This document shows positions 1 through 64,000 of a stretch of DNA of 64,000 bases, in pieces. The position numbers and the translations under genes were made by a program. The notes beneath the pieces were generated by a model. The model searched no databases. It was not told the origin of the DNA and was given only the letters and a program-made list of their open reading frames with translations. The stretch's first letter is position 1. Each line of letters opens with the position of its first letter. The stretch is taken from contig NC_063049.1 in assembly GCF_018812025.1 (NCBI RefSeq), forward strand, positions 12,557,258 to 12,621,257, in the 5' to 3' direction. Origin of the DNA: Megalobrama amblycephala. Lineage: Eukaryota; Chordata; Actinopteri; Cypriniformes; Xenocyprididae.

Positions 1-187
1 TGGAACAACCTCTAAGTAGGGTTTCCATAGATCTGGCAAATTATTTTGTCTGAGATTGATACCAGTTATCTAAAAAGACATGGATAAATAAACGAACAAA
101 CATTTTCTTAGAAAAACTAAAATCTGAATCTGAGTTCAATCTGAGTTTTTTGTACAGAAATCTTGCTGATTTGTCTTTGTCTTGCTG

Positions 188-223
<36 letters not shown>

Positions 224-1388
224 TTGTTGTTTATTATTGTGATAAACAACATGTATTTCATGAGATTATCATCAGGTATGGTTTAATGAGATTCACCCAT
301 GAACTCTAAAAAACCATTAAGTTGATTGAAAACAGACCTGGTGATAAACTGAAAGGCAGCCATGACTGAGCCATTGTATCACACTGATCACCCAAGTAAA
401 TATTTAAATTCGTAGAACTAAATCATTTGGGTGTGCAGACCTCATGAATGTTGCAATACAATAACAATCACTGAGCAATGTATAAGAGTGCTGCAGGGAC
501 TTTTTTGTAGGCCAGCCTGGAGGTTTGCATCATTCTGGCTCCCTTGACAAAAAGCCAACATGATTTTTCCATTGACACTTGGATTTTTGCACACACACAA
601 AAAAAAGCTCTGTGACCAAAAGAAGTGATTATTACATTTTGATGTAATCTTGACAAATGAACACAGCTTTTCTTCATTTTAAAGCCTTAAAAATGTTTAC
701 ATTTTATAGCTTAACAAAAAAATCACAAGAGGCTATTACTTATGGAAGAGGATTAGGGCCAAGCAATAATAAAAAAATAAAACCATCTCGAGATTAAAAT
801 TGTTAAATTTCAAGAAAAAACGTGTTCAATTTTGAGACAAAAGTCGAAATAAAATGTTGAGAATAAACTCGTTAAATTACGAGAAAAAAGTCGTTAGATT
901 ATGAGAACAAATTCATTAAATTATGAGAACAAATTAGTAATTTAACGAATTTGTTCTCTTAATTTAACAAGTTTTTTCTCGTAATTTAATGACTTTATTC
1001 TCAACATTTTATCTCGACTTTTTTCTCGTAATTTAATGACTTTATTCTCAACATTTTATCTCGACTTTTTTCTTGAAATTTAACAACTTTAATCTCGAGA
1101 TGGTTTTATTTTTTTATTATTGCTTGGCCCTAATCCTCTTCCATAATTACTGATGTATTTTATGTCGTCGAATAAAATGTGAAAATATCTTGAGCTTAAA
1201 TTTACCACAGACCTTATTTCAAGCATTTAACCAAAACCCATGACTTCAGGACAACAAAACCAGAAGTTAAAAACTTATTTCTGTTTTTTTTTTTTTTTTT
1301 TTTTTGGATTAATTCCTGCAGCACTCTATTGTGTTAAAAACAGAAACAAACAAAATCAGGCAGACAAACACACTGTTGTCCCACTGAC
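1..1388. other. Intron between window exon 65 and the terminal mycbp2 exon
   Basis: No coding sequence for the last part of the TC domain was found here, so the terminal exon lies further left. The stretch holds a short TA/CA repeat at 189-219, the foldback element at 741-1145 and a poly-T run near 1287-1304; the rest is unclassified. Confidence 0.75.
741..1145. mobile_element. Foldback (palindromic) MITE, about 405 bp
   Basis: The two ends are long inverted repeats: the first ~55 bases (TATGGAAGAGGATTAGGGCC...) return as reverse complement at the other end. ATTACT directly flanks both sides (735-740 and 1146-1151), a probable 6-bp target duplication. The right arm contains a tandem duplication of a roughly 55-bp unit (CTCGTAATTTAATGACTTTA...), so the arms are of unequal length. 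Family not recognised. Confidence 0.75.
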
Positions 1389-63261
<61,873 letters not shown>

Positions 63262-64000
63262 CTGTAACACAGAACAGAGTGTGAGGTAAAGGGCAGACAA
63301 GGACAGCAAGAGATGAGATGGATGTCTTAAAGCAGCAGGTGAAGCCGGGGGCTGTTAACGACCTGGGAAGAGAAATGATCTGGTGCCTCAGAGGAAAGAA
63401 GAAAAACAGAGAAGAATTGAAATATTGGCATGCGTGGATACTGGTGGAACAGTGAGGTGAGGAGGTAAACTAAGCGGGAAGTTGTGATTGTACACATCCT
63501 TAAATTCTCTCTCTCAGGGGTTAATAAAATAGATTTGGCATTGATTTGTGGCACAAACCCAACGAAGGAAAACAAGAAAAGTGGGCTCCTTTCACTCCAG
63601 ACTGATTGAGATAGTGTAGATCAGTAAATGTGCCGCCACACAGTGTAAAAATAAGTGTAAATCTGTGTTCTACGAATGTCTGCATGCTAAAATATACTCA
63701 TTTTATGGAACAGATTCACCATCTCTAGACCAGGGTCAGAAGGTCAGGATTCAGAGCAAAAAATGCCACTAAAATTGGCAAAAAATGTCCCATATATTTA
63801 AAATGCAGGGGAAACAAAATGCCCCTGTATTGAATACATCCATTTTGTGCAATCCATGTTCACTGATATTTGATAAAATAGTATAAAATATATCTCCAGA
63901 CGGGGTTCGTGCCACTATAAGTGACGTGCAGCTGTCAGATATCTGTATTTACAGCCGCAGAGGTGAATGTTATAAATTGAAACATATTAAATAATAACTA
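63262..64000. other. Intron upstream of window exon 1
   Basis: No further mycbp2 exon found. The right end (63,728-63,985) carries the second copy of the dispersed repeat listed next. Confidence 0.6.
63728..63985 (+). repeat. Unclassified dispersed repeat, copy 2
   Basis: Ordered similarity to 4795-5050, including ATATCTGTATTTACAG and a CCTGTATTGAAT block. May continue past the window. Confidence 0.5.

Noticed and set aside
63327..63575. Further upstream mycbp2 exon
   Set aside because: The 82-codon frame has no RCC1-like motif and no suitable splice pair in the right phase.

Overview
The whole 64 kb window appears to be the interior of one very large vertebrate gene on the minus strand: mycbp2 (also PAM / highwire / esrom / RPM-1), a RING-type E3 ubiquitin ligase. 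The organism is most likely a ray-finned, probably cyprinid, fish. This rests on the protein being vertebrate-like throughout and on introns full of fish-type DNA transposons: TTAA-flanked foldback MITEs, hAT and Tc1/mariner elements, a tRNA-derived SINE and an L2-like LINE tail. Species cannot be settled from the window.

I placed 65 coding exons by matching remembered family protein sequence to AG/GT splice boundaries and checking that phases agree. Together they give 11,171 coding bases, i.e. 3,723 codons after a 2-base partial codon, open from end to end. Roughly 800 N-terminal residues lie beyond the right edge. About 94 C-terminal residues, including the second catalytic cysteine, lie beyond the left edge. 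No promoter, UTR or second gene was found.

Transcription order (right to left): 63.3-59.1 kb RCC1-like repeats; 58.8-57.4 kb PHR1; 55.6-51.6 kb helical linker; 50.1-47.9 kb PHR2; 47.8-39.5 kb helical region; 39.4-37.3 kb filamin-type Ig domain; 37.3-26.6 kb SH3-like repeats; 25.7-15.3 kb long disordered Ser/Arg/Lys-rich segment plus a Cys/His zinc module; 15.2-12.2 kb helical region; 12.1-9.7 kb DOC/APC10-like domain; 9.6-6.2 kb conserved helical region; 6.1-4.3 kb B-box-like and other Cys/His clusters; 4.5-4.1 kb RING-H2; 2.1-1.4 kb first part of the tandem-cysteine (TC) catalytic domain. In this family the RING recruits the E2, ubiquitin is relayed through two TC cysteines to Thr/Ser substrates, FBXO45 and SKP1 join the complex, and the ligase controls axon and synapse development through DLK/MAPK signalling.

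Coding density is uneven. Exons are close-packed at 1-17 kb and 57-63 kb, but 17.9-36 kb holds only seven exons among transposon-rich introns. Notable points: nested transposons at 34.3-35.6 kb and 49.1-49.8 kb; two hAT-type MITEs with perfect 8-bp target duplications; a broken but end-complete Tc1-like transposon in the 4.5 kb intron next to a 27-nt microexon; and consecutive frame-neutral phase-1 exons in the disordered linker. I saw no CRISPR array, viral gene, operon or new biochemical system. The main interest is transposon architecture and splicing.
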